Shown here in pieces: positions 1-5,935 of a stretch of 8,550 bases of DNA. Source of the stretch: Prevotellaceae bacterium (GTDB taxonomy: Bacteria > Bacteroidota > Bacteroidia > Bacteroidales > UBA932); assembly GCA_031278495.1 (NCBI GenBank), contig JAITKG010000184.1:1-8550 (forward strand), written 5' to 3'. Made by a program: the position numbers and the translations under genes. The notes below the pieces were generated by a model that saw only the letters and a program-made list of their open reading frames with translations, did not search any database and had not been told where the DNA came from. Position 1 is the stretch's first letter. Every line of letters starts with the position of its first letter.

Positions 1-33
1 CTGCTACACCAAGTGGGAGAGTAGGTCGCCGCC
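1..33 (+). rRNA. rrf: 5S ribosomal RNA, 3' end only (partial)
   Basis: The first bases contain the segment TGGGAGAGTAGGTCGCCGCC, which matches the conserved 3' part of Bacteroidota 5S rRNA (the GGGAGAGTAGGTCG block and the final strand of the terminal helix). The 5' two thirds of the gene lie outside the window. A strong terminator begins 9 bases further on, as expected for the last gene of a 16S-23S-5S operon. The exact 3' end is uncertain by a few bases because the 5' pairing strand is not visible. Confidence 0.85.
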
Positions 34-41
34 TAAACTAC

Positions 42-76
42 AACACGCCTTGCTTTTTAAGAGGCGTGTTTTTTTT
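42..76 (+). terminator. Rho-independent terminator of the rRNA operon
   Basis: A perfect 9-bp inverted repeat, AACACGCCT (42-50) and AGGCGTGTT (62-70), encloses an 11-base loop. The descending arm runs directly into an unbroken run of eight T (69-76). The position just after 5S rRNA fits the end of an rRNA operon and isolates nfnB from rRNA transcription. Confidence 0.9.
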
Positions 77-190
77 ATGGCGTGCGATTAGCGCAAATGC
101 TATTTGGGTAAAAAAGTAACTTTCCCGACCTTGCAAAAAAACATATTTTCCAAACACAGCAATGATACCAAAAGGTAATGAATTGTTTTG

Positions 191-198
191 TATCTTTG
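191..198 (+). promoter_or_regulatory. Bacteroidota -7 promoter element of nfnB
   Basis: TATCTTTG matches the Bacteroidota sigma-ABfr -7 consensus TAnnTTTG. It ends 21 bases before the ATG at 220, which would give a leader of only about 15 bases. I see no clear TTG/TTTG -33 element about 20 bases upstream. The element lies inside the open frame that begins at ATG 178, which is one reason to reject that earlier start. Confidence 0.65.
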
Positions 199-219
199 CG
201 GTTCAAATTATCAAAAACA

Positions 220-1611
220 ATGGCCAGTAAAATTCCACGAATAGAAGCCAAAGAACAAGACCCACAGGTGCGCCGGCATAATTTTAACGAAGTGTGTTTG
301 GGATATACCGCCGGAGAGGCTGCGCTGGAAGCCACGCGGTGCTTGCAATGCAAGAATCCGCGATGTGTTCCCGCCTGTCCGGTGAATATTCAAATTCCGT
401 TGTTCATTGCGCAGGTGGCGTTGCAAGATTTCGCCGGTGCGGCGCGTATTATTGCCGCCGACAGCAGCCTGCCCGCCGTATGCGGACGGGTATGCCCGCA
501 GGAAACGCAATGCGAAGGCAGTTGCATACTCGGCGTAAAAAACAAACCGGTGAATATTGGCAAGCTGGAACGCTTTGTGGCCGACTATAGCCGCGAAAAT
601 AACATTGCTTTTTTGGAAAAACAGCCAGATAACGGGCATCGTGTAGCTGTTGTGGGAAGCGGGCCTGCAGGACTGGCCTGTGCCGGCGATTTGGCGAAAT
701 GGGGATACGGCGTAACCGTTTTTGAAGCATTGCATAAGGCTGGCGGCGTGTTGGAATACGGCATCCCGGAATTCCGCCTGCCAAAAACAACGGTAGTGAA
801 ACATGAAATAGACCAGTTGAAAAAATTGGGCGTCGTCATTGAAACCAACGTTATCATTGGCCGCACGCTAACGATTGATGATTTATTTAATGAAGAAAAA
901 TTTGAGGCGGTATTCATCGCCTCCGGCGCAGGACTGCCGAAATTCATGGGTATTCCGGGCGAGAACCTGAACGGCGTGGTTTCCGCCAATGAATTTTTGA
1001 CGCGCAATAACCTGATGCGGGCGTACGACACAGCTTACGATACGCCTATTTATGTGGGTAAACGGGTAGCGGTGGTTGGCGGCGGCAACGTGGCTATGGA
1101 CGCCGCCCGCTCGGCATTGCGGCTGGGCGCGGACGTGACGATTGTCTATCGCCGCACGGAAAACGAACTGCCGGCGCGGATAGAAGAAGTGCATCATGCG
1201 AAGGAAGAAGGAGTCGTCTTTCACCTGCTGACCAATCCGGTGGAAATACTCGGTAATGAACGGGGATGGGTGCGCGGGATGCAGTGTGTAAAAATGGCGC
1301 TCGGGGAACCCGATAGCAGCGGCCGCCGCAGTCCGGCGGTCATTCCCGGTTCCGAGTTTGAACTGGACGCCGATATGGTAATCATGTCGCTCGGAACTTC
1401 GCCAAACCCACTGATAACAAACGCTACAAAAGGACTGGAAACAAACAAACGCCAATGTATCGTAGCCGATGAACAGGGCGCAACATCCCGTAAAGGCGTA
1501 TTTGCCGGCGGTGATATTGTTACCGGCGCCGCCACCGTTATTTTGGCTATGGGCGCAGGGCGCAAAGCTGCAAAAGCAATAGACGAATATATTAGATTGA
1601 CGGATTTATAA
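220..1611 (+). CDS. nfnB: GltD-type Fe-S flavoprotein, probable NfnAB large subunit
   Basis: Cytoplasmic flavoprotein of 463 residues. As NfnB it would carry FAD and two [4Fe-4S] clusters, bind NADP(H), and with NfnA couple NADPH oxidation to NAD+ and ferredoxin reduction, or the reverse. Seen: an N-terminal ferredoxin-like domain with Cys 41/44/49/53 (CLQCKNPRC) and Cys 88/92/98/102, including VCPQE, whose Glu95 matches the unusual Glu cluster ligand known in Thermotoga NfnB. A first Rossmann motif, VVGSGPAG, lies around 144-151 (FAD), a second, VVGGGNVAMDAA, around 285-296 (NADPH), and a C-terminal VFAGGDIVTGAA follows at about 427. The length fits GltD/NfnB. The ATG at 178 is rejected because the promoter element lies between it and 220. 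No large glutamate synthase subunit is visible, and an nfnA homologue faces this gene. The alternative is a stand-alone GltD-like protein; databases often label these 'glutamate synthase (NADPH) small subunit'. Confidence 0.85.
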   Translation: MASKIPRIEAKEQDPQVRRHNFNEVCLGYTAGEAALEATRCLQCKNPRCVPACPVNIQIPLFIAQVALQDFAGAARIIAADSSLPAVCGRVCPQETQCEGSCILGVKNKPVNIGKLERFVADYSRENNIAFLEKQPDNGHRVAVVGSGPAGLACAGDLAKWGYGVTVFEALHKAGGVLEYGIPEFRLPKTTVVKHEIDQLKKLGVVIETNVIIGRTLTIDDLFNEEKFEAVFIASGAGLPKFMGIPGENLNGVVSANEFLTRNNLMRAYDTAYDTPIYVGKRVAVVGGGNVAMDAARSALRLGADVTIVYRRTENELPARIEEVHHAKEEGVVFHLLTNPVEILGNERGWVRGMQCVKMALGEPDSSGRRSPAVIPGSEFELDADMVIMSLGTSPNPLITNATKGLETNKRQCIVADEQGATSRKGVFAGGDIVTGAATVILAMGAGRKAAKAIDEYIRLTDL

Positions 1612-1660
1612 ATCGACGGATCTACGGGTTTAGCTGGCGTCGCAAAAGAAAATAAACATC

Positions 1661-1951
1661 ATGAACATGCTCTATTCACCTTTTACCTTTTACCCTTTCA
1701 CCTTGTCGGGGACAGGATGGCTTGTGCTTGTTTCCGTTGGGGTGATTGGCTTGTGCGTGGCAGGATTGGCATTTAATATACTGGTTCGCAAAAATGGAAA
1801 ATTCCCCGAAACGGAAATTGCAAAAAATAAAAACATGCGGCAACTCGGCATCACCTGCGTGAAACAGGACGAAATAAACCGCTGGAAAAAATCTAATCAG
1901 GAAAACAGCACTGCCGCCGGTTGCGGCGATTGCACGATATGTAAGTCGTAA
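1661..1951 (+). CDS. Small single-pass membrane protein with Cys-rich tail, function unknown
   Basis: A 96-residue protein that I cannot assign. One hydrophobic segment at about residues 20-42 (WLVLVSVGVIGLCVAG) is followed by basic residues (VRKNGK), suggesting a membrane anchor with a cytoplasmic C-terminal tail. The tail contains GKFPETEIAKNKNMRQLGI, a single Cys66, and an end motif CGDCTIC (Cys 88, 91, 94) that could bind metal or an iron-sulfur cluster; that is inference. From memory, small Bacteroidota membrane proteins with a similar layout exist, without known function. It starts 49 bases after the nfnB stop on the same strand with no terminator between, so co-transcription is likely. 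The first 18 residues are partly encoded by a 7-base repeat, so the true start may be the second Met (residue 3) or a later GTG. Confidence 0.6.
   Translation: MNMLYSPFTFYPFTLSGTGWLVLVSVGVIGLCVAGLAFNILVRKNGKFPETEIAKNKNMRQLGITCVKQDEINRWKKSNQENSTAAGCGDCTICKS
1675..1703. repeat. Degenerate heptad tandem repeat (TTYACCT-like)
   Basis: Four imperfect 7-base units lie in tandem: TTCACCT (1675-1681), TTTACCT (1682-1688), TTTACCC (1689-1695), and after one extra base TTCACCT again (1697-1703). They fall within the first codons of the small membrane protein and explain its low-complexity SPFTFYPFT segment. Because the unit is not a multiple of three, gain or loss of one copy would shift the frame if translation starts upstream. 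Confidence 0.6.
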
Positions 1952-1954
1952 GTC

Positions 1955-1977
1955 ATTAGTGCGCTGATGTGACTAAT
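1955..1977. terminator. Weak inverted repeat between convergent genes (possible terminator)
   Basis: ATTAGT (1955-1960) and ACTAAT (1972-1977) can pair around an 11-base loop in the 45-base gap between the convergent membrane-protein gene and nfnA. The stem is only 6 bp and A/T-rich, with no T-tract on either side. Its position is right for a bidirectional terminator but the structure is poor. Confidence 0.25.
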
Positions 1978-1996
1978 TATGCTGACGCGAGCCAAT

Positions 1997-2851
1997 TCAT
2001 ACCTCATCGTTCATTGCCCCGTTCGCTGCGGCGAGTTCCATTTGCCGGTACATGGTTTGCCGGCGCATGGCTTCGTCAAAATCCACTAATGCGCCGTCAA
2101 ATTCGGGACCGTCCACGCAAGTGAATTTTGTTTGCCCGCCAATGTTCACGCGGCAAGCGCCGCACATGCCCGTGCCGTCCACCATTAGCGTATTCAGGCT
2201 CACCACTACCGGAATGCGGTATGACTTGGCCTGCAACGCTACAAACTTCATCATAATCATGGGACCGATAGCAACGATAGTATCATAGGACTGTTTTTCT
2301 TCTTCGACTAATTGCTTGATGACGTCGGTTACCAAGCCTTTCCGTCCGGCGCTGCCGTCGTCGGTGGCAATGTATAAGCGCGCGCAAACGGCTTGCATCT
2401 CCTCCCGGAAAATCAATAACGACGCTGTCTTTGCGCCAATGACAACATCTACCGTTGCGCCGTGCTCGTGCAGCCATTTCACTTGCGGATACACGGGCGC
2501 TGTACCCAAACCGCCTGCTACGAAGAGCAGGCGCAACCGTTGCAGCTCGTCGTTCGATTTATGCGTCAGATCCGACGGACGTCCCAATGGACCGACCACG
2601 TCCAGCAGGCTTTCGCCTTGTTCCTTTTGGCAAATCAGCCGGCTGGACGCGCCCACAATTTGCGTAACCAGCGTAATGGTTCCCCGCGATGCGTTGTAGT
2701 CGCATATCGTGAGCGGGACGCGCTCGCCGGTTTCGGTGGCGCGCACCATCACAAACTGGCCGGGCAACGCCGCGCGGGCAATGCGTGGCGCTACTATGTC
2801 CATTAAATAAATATCCGTTGCCAAAAAACGCTTTTCTACGATTTCGTACAT
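1997..2851 (-). CDS. nfnA: FAD/[2Fe-2S] ferredoxin-NADP reductase-type subunit, probable NfnAB small subunit
   Basis: A 284-residue cytoplasmic flavoprotein of the sulfide dehydrogenase / dihydroorotate dehydrogenase electron-transfer family, the usual NfnA length. Seen: an N-terminal beta-barrel with RVPLTI (44-49), the FAD-binding motif; a nucleotide-binding domain starting GGLGTAPVYP (113-122), with IGPMIMMK at 195-202, expected to bind NAD(H); and a C-terminal cluster loop, MVDGTGMCGACRV with Cys230 and Cys233, then Cys245 in TCVDGPEFDG. Asp225 is likely the fourth cluster ligand, as known for Thermotoga NfnA. With NfnB it would form the flavin-bifurcating NADH-dependent ferredoxin:NADP+ oxidoreductase. 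It starts 10 bases after the folE stop, so the two are probably co-transcribed, and it converges on nfnB. PyrK is an alternative, but no pyrD is adjacent and the cluster motif fits NfnA better. Confidence 0.88.
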   Translation of the reverse strand: MYEIVEKRFLATDIYLMDIVAPRIARAALPGQFVMVRATETGERVPLTICDYNASRGTITLVTQIVGASSRLICQKEQGESLLDVVGPLGRPSDLTHKSNDELQRLRLLFVAGGLGTAPVYPQVKWLHEHGATVDVVIGAKTASLLIFREEMQAVCARLYIATDDGSAGRKGLVTDVIKQLVEEEKQSYDTIVAIGPMIMMKFVALQAKSYRIPVVVSLNTLMVDGTGMCGACRVNIGGQTKFTCVDGPEFDGALVDFDEAMRRQTMYRQMELAAANGAMNDEV

Positions 2852-2861
2852 GTGCTTTCCC

Positions 2862-3467
2862 TTAAACTTTGATTAAATGCAAAAATTCTTCGCGCGTACG
2901 CAAGTCTTTCATGAACGTGCCGGTAAACGCCGAAGTGGTCGTTACGGAATGTTGTTTTTGCACGCCGCGAATTTGCATGCACATGTGCGCCGCTTCGATG
3001 ACCACCGCCACCCCCAACGGATTCAACGCTTCCTGCAGGCAGTCGCGGATTTGGACGGTGAGCCGTTCCTGCACTTGCAGCCGGCGGGCAAATGCCTCTA
3101 CCACGCGCGCCACCTTGCTCAAACCCGTAATATACCCGTTCGGAATGTATGCCACGTGCACCTTGCCATAGAACGGCAGCAGGTGGTGTTCGCACATCGC
3201 ATACAGTTCAATATCTTTCACCAGTACAATTTGCCGGTATTCTTCCTTGAATTTCGCCGAATTGATAATATCTATCGGGTTTTGACAATATCCCTGCGTA
3301 AGGAAAAGCATGGCTTTGGCTACGCGTTCCGGCGTTTTCAGCAACCCTTCGCGGCCGGCGTCTTCGCCAAGCAATGATAAGATTGCCTTATAATGTTTTT
3401 TCAATGCATCCACCGTTTCGCGGGGGTATTGCTCTATTTTTTCAAAACCGGCTGGCATTGTTTTCAT
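2862..3467 (-). CDS. folE: GTP cyclohydrolase I
   Basis: Cytoplasmic zinc enzyme (EC 3.5.4.16) converting GTP to 7,8-dihydroneopterin triphosphate, the first step of tetrahydrofolate synthesis. The 201-residue protein carries the family signatures: KTPERVAKAM (44-53), YAMCEHHLLPFYGKVHVAY (89-107), GLSKVARVVEAFARRLQVQE (115-134) and HMCMQIRGV (161-169). By alignment with E. coli FolE the zinc ligands are Cys92, His95 and Cys163, and His94 and His161 match active-site histidines; all are present. TTTSAFTGTF near the C-terminus is also typical. Two in-frame ATGs (residues 1 and 4) are possible starts; the first is used. nfnA follows after 10 bases. Product certain; start approximate by three codons. 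Confidence 0.97.
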   Translation of the reverse strand: MKTMPAGFEKIEQYPRETVDALKKHYKAILSLLGEDAGREGLLKTPERVAKAMLFLTQGYCQNPIDIINSAKFKEEYRQIVLVKDIELYAMCEHHLLPFYGKVHVAYIPNGYITGLSKVARVVEAFARRLQVQERLTVQIRDCLQEALNPLGVAVVIEAAHMCMQIRGVQKQHSVTTTSAFTGTFMKDLRTREEFLHLIKV

Positions 3468-3496
3468 TTTTGATATTATTTTTTTTTGCGCGACTG

Positions 3497-3504
3497 CAAA
3501 AGTA
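3497..3504 (-). promoter_or_regulatory. Putative -7 element of the folE-nfnA unit
   Basis: Read on the - strand the bases are TACTTTTG, a match to the Bacteroidota -7 consensus TAnnTTTG, ending 29 bases before the folE start codon. No TTG/TTTG -33 partner is visible at the usual 19-21 base distance, so the call rests on the -7 match and its position. Confidence 0.5.
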
Positions 3505-3622
3505 CAAAAAGTTTAGTTAATGATGAAGTGGCAGGTTCAATTACCAAATGCAACAGGAATGGATTATTTCCAATTTCTGATTAGCCGGCATGCCAGCTTC
3601 GTTTTCAACTTTCAATTTTTTT

Positions 3623-3643
3623 CCCCCTTTTGAAGTTAGGGGG
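3623..3643. other. GC-clamp hairpin in the DPP IV-folE intergenic gap
   Basis: CCCCCT (3623-3628) and AGGGGG (3638-3643) form a perfect 6-bp stem around a 9-base loop, preceded on the + strand by seven T (3616-3622). It lies 27 bases beyond the stop codon of the dipeptidyl peptidase gene. On the - strand the stem is followed by A rather than T, so it is not a standard intrinsic terminator, though it could stop or stabilise the mRNA end. It may instead be one copy of a dispersed intergenic palindrome. The rest of the 202-base gap (3468-3669) holds only the folE -7 element. Confidence 0.45.
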
Positions 3644-3669
3644 CTTCCGGCGCGGCGTGCGTCATTGGC

Positions 3670-5754
3670 TCATTCTTTTCCCAATAAATGGGTATAAATA
3701 AATTTCCGTTCCCTGTTGCGGCTGTGTTCGCGTTTGGCGTTGCGGTAGCCATGCCGCGATTCGGGATAAAGCGTCAGTTCAAAATCTTTTCCCAAATCTT
3801 CCAATGCCGAAATCAATTGAAAGGTATTTTGCGCATGTACGTTTTCGTCGCGCAGACCGTGCGTGAGCAGCAGTTTCCCTTTCAGCCCGGCGGCGTGCGC
3901 GATCGCTGAAGCAGCCGCATAGCCTTCGGGATTCGCGGCAGGCGCGTCCATGTAACGCTCGGTGTAAATGGCGTCGTAGAGTTGCCAGTCGGTAACGCTG
4001 CCGCCGGCGACGCCATGCGTAAATACATCCGCGCCGTAAGTCAAGGCATAACAAGTGATGTAGCCGCCGTAGCTGAATCCGGTAATCATGATTTTCGCCG
4101 TATCGGCTTGTGCATTTTCCGCCAGCCAGCGCACAGCTTGCGAATAGTCCGCTATTTCCCAATATCCGAGTCGGCGGAACATTTCTTCCTGCCCGGTTTT
4201 CCCGTTGTGTCCGCTGCCGCGGTGGTCGAGGGTTACTTGCAGCAAGCCGTCTCGGGCATACCGGTAAGCGTCGTCCCCGAAGGCGTCGCTCCATTCATTG
4301 CGCACCTGCATAACGCCGGGACCGCCGTAAACATTCAGTTTCACGGGATATGTTTTCCCTGTTTCCCGGCGCAGGGGATAAGTGATGCGCAGGGGGATGA
4401 GGAAACGCCCGTCATCGCTGCGGAGAGTAAGGAAGCGGGTTTCCGGGCGTTCATATAAATCAAAATTTTCGTTTTTTGTATCCTGGATGAAGCAAATAAA
4501 TTTCCCGTTGGCGTTGTACAATGCTACCTGCGGCGGCGTTTCCACATTGGAACAGGTTGTAATAAAATACCGGTTATCGGGCGACAAGGTTATCCGGTGG
4601 GAATAGTTGCCGGACGAAAGGCGTTGCAGACGCTTGCCGTCTAATCCTGCCTTATAAAAATCCAGCGCGCCGGGCTGGTCTTTATAGGCGGTAAAATAAA
4701 CGTCCTTTGTTTTTTCATCCACCGCCAGTATTTCCGTTACAGTGTAGCTTCCGGCGGCGATACGGTGCAGCAGCCTGCCGTTCATGTCGTGCAGGTACAA
4801 TTGCCGCCAGCCGCTTTTGTCGCTCGTAAGTATAAATCCTTTTCCTGAGGGTAAAAAACGGATACGCGGTTCGTCGTCTAAGGAAATCCACGTGTTTTGC
4901 CGTTCTTCATACAGTTCTTTCGCGACGCCGGTAGCTGCCGCTATTTCCCACAGTTTATAATGGTTTTGGTCGCGGTTGAGCCATTGCAGCCACAATGCCT
5001 GCCCGTCGGGACGCCAGTAGGGCAAGCCCAGATAGTGCTCCGTGCCGTTGCCGACGAGCGCCCAAGTGATTTCGCCGCCATCGGGCGACACCATGCCGGC
5101 TTTCACTTGCGGCAACGCATCGCCGGCTTTGGGGTAACGCATGGTTTCGACATAGCCGTTTTTTCCGGGACTGTCGGTAATCGTGAAGAGCGGCACGCGG
5201 CTGTCGTCGGTGCGGAAAAACGCCAGCCGCCGGCTGTCGGGCGACCACCAGAAAGCGCGGTAACCGCCGGCGCGCCCGAGTATTTCTTCCATATAAACCC
5301 ACGACGCATAGCCATTCAGGAGGCTGTCGCTACCGTCGAACGTGAGGCGTGTTTCCTTCCGGTCGGCAAGGCGGACAGTGTATAAATCGTTCCGGCGCGT
5401 AAACGCCACGTAAGCCGAATCGGGCGACAGCACAGGATTGACCGCCCCCTCGATGGTTGCAATAAATGGCTCCCGTCCGGCGGGGGAACTTGCGCGTTCT
5501 TCCAATCCTTTGGTATCGCTGATGATTTTCCCTTCCGCCGCATCCACCACCACCGTGCGGCTGTCCCATCCGGGAGAAGCCGCGCTGTGCAGCGTAACCA
5601 TGTTCCCGCGCCATTCTTTCACGTGCAATACCGGGCTGGTTATCCGCACGGAATGATTGCGGAGTTCTTCATCCGTTAGCTGCTTCTTCTGCGCCGCAAG
5701 GGATATGCCGGCTAACAGGAACATGCCCGATATTAAAAAGCGTATTATTTTCAT
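3670..5754 (-). CDS. Secreted dipeptidyl peptidase IV (S9B serine peptidase)
   Basis: A 694-residue exported peptidase expected to remove X-Pro or X-Ala dipeptides from peptide N-termini in the periplasm or at the outer membrane, as in Porphyromonas gingivalis, supplying dipeptides to the cell. Seen: an N-terminal signal peptide (basic MKIIR, hydrophobic core to about residue 20, ending SLAA-Q); a beta-propeller region with WVYMEE, whose Glu156 and Glu157 match the substrate-anchoring Glu pair of DPP IV, then FWWSPD; and a C-terminal alpha/beta hydrolase with YGGPG (Tyr476, oxyanion), GFSYGG (catalytic Ser561), YTERYMDAP, Asp636 in LRDENVH and His668 in SRHGY. The complete triad predicts activity. 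ATG 5754 is chosen over an in-frame TTG at 5772, which overlaps the promoter. Odd points: GFSYGG replaces the usual GWSYGG, and three residues (GRA) seem inserted after the Glu pair. Monocistronic in appearance. Confidence 0.93.
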   Translation of the reverse strand: MKIIRFLISGMFLLAGISLAAQKKQLTDEELRNHSVRITSPVLHVKEWRGNMVTLHSAASPGWDSRTVVVDAAEGKIISDTKGLEERASSPAGREPFIATIEGAVNPVLSPDSAYVAFTRRNDLYTVRLADRKETRLTFDGSDSLLNGYASWVYMEEILGRAGGYRAFWWSPDSRRLAFFRTDDSRVPLFTITDSPGKNGYVETMRYPKAGDALPQVKAGMVSPDGGEITWALVGNGTEHYLGLPYWRPDGQALWLQWLNRDQNHYKLWEIAAATGVAKELYEERQNTWISLDDEPRIRFLPSGKGFILTSDKSGWRQLYLHDMNGRLLHRIAAGSYTVTEILAVDEKTKDVYFTAYKDQPGALDFYKAGLDGKRLQRLSSGNYSHRITLSPDNRYFITTCSNVETPPQVALYNANGKFICFIQDTKNENFDLYERPETRFLTLRSDDGRFLIPLRITYPLRRETGKTYPVKLNVYGGPGVMQVRNEWSDAFGDDAYRYARDGLLQVTLDHRGSGHNGKTGQEEMFRRLGYWEIADYSQAVRWLAENAQADTAKIMITGFSYGGYITCYALTYGADVFTHGVAGGSVTDWQLYDAIYTERYMDAPAANPEGYAAASAIAHAAGLKGKLLLTHGLRDENVHAQNTFQLISALEDLGKDFELTLYPESRHGYRNAKREHSRNRERKFIYTHLLGKE

Positions 5755-5769
5755 GAAAATAAATAAAAA

Positions 5770-5777
5770 CAAAGATA
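5770..5777 (-). promoter_or_regulatory. -7 promoter element of the dipeptidyl peptidase gene
   Basis: Read on the - strand the bases are TATCTTTG, identical to the element upstream of nfnB and matching TAnnTTTG. Only 15 bases separate it from the ATG at 5754, so the leader should be about 8-10 bases. A TTTG (CAAA on the + strand, 5805-5808) lies upstream, but at 27 bases it is farther than the usual 19-21. Confidence 0.65.
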
Positions 5778-5819
5778 GTAAAGATTACCGGAACGCCGCT
5801 TTTACAAATTTATAAAAAC

Positions 5820-5866
5820 AAAAAAAACAGGGGAAAATTTATTACTTCACATCCCCACGCCTGTTT
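5820..5866 (-). terminator. Probable intrinsic terminator after the aminotransferase / secreted-protein unit
   Basis: On the - strand AAACAGG (complement of 5866-5860) pairs with CCTGTTT (complement of 5831-5825), a perfect 7-bp stem with two further G-C pairs possible inside. The descending arm continues into a run of eight T (5827-5820). The loop is long (about 28 bases), which weakens the call. It lies between the stop of the upstream gene (5936) and the peptidase promoter (5770). Upstream bases can form competing hairpins, described under findings. Confidence 0.45.
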
Positions 5867-5907
5867 AAGGCGTCAGCCTTGCCGTTCGCGAAGAAACGCC
5901 CGACGGG
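5857..5907 (-). other. Cluster of short overlapping palindromes
   Basis: Within 51 bases: ACGCCT/AGGCGT (5857-5862 with 5868-5873, loop 5), AAGGC/GCCTT (5867-5871 with 5876-5880, loop 4), the self-complementary TTCGCGAA (5885-5892), and CCCG-A-CGGG (5899-5907). The first two overlap and cannot form together; the first also overlaps the ascending arm of the terminator-like hairpin at 5820-5866. No open frame of note is present. It could be a regulatory leader, an mRNA-end structure or a dispersed palindromic repeat; the window contains only one copy. Confidence 0.4.
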
Positions 5908-5935
5908 AATAAATCCGTAAACCTGTAAATCCCCT

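Noticed and set aside
77..190. Possible small RNA or weak hairpins between the rRNA terminator and nfnB
   Set aside because: Only 4-bp pairings such as TAGC/GCTA are seen, with no T-tract or conserved RNA motif.
178..219. Upstream in-frame ATG that would add 14 residues to nfnB
   Set aside because: The extension contains the TATCTTTG promoter element, and its residues (MNCFVSLRFKLSKT) do not resemble the N-terminus of the family; the ATG at 220 is preferred.
75..353. 92-codon open frame on the - strand over the nfnB promoter and start
   Set aside because: It crosses the promoter region and the nfnB 5' end, lacks similarity to anything I recognise, and has no -7 element of its own.
883..1455. 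190-codon open frame on the - strand inside nfnB
   Set aside because: It is entirely antisense to conserved NfnB motifs, and its translation is rich in His, Arg and Cys without domain signatures.
2316..2699. 127-codon open frame on the + strand inside nfnA
   Set aside because: It is an antisense shadow of a gene whose cofactor motifs are intact; no independent evidence for coding.
4897..5385. 162-codon open frame on the + strand inside the peptidase gene
   Set aside because: It is antisense to a well-supported coding region, has no recognisable domain or promoter, and long antisense frames are expected in GC-rich codons.
5755..5772. In-frame TTG start adding six residues to the dipeptidyl peptidase
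   Set aside because: The codon overlaps the -7 promoter element at 5770-5777 and would lie upstream of the expected transcription start; the ATG at 5754 begins a normal signal peptide.
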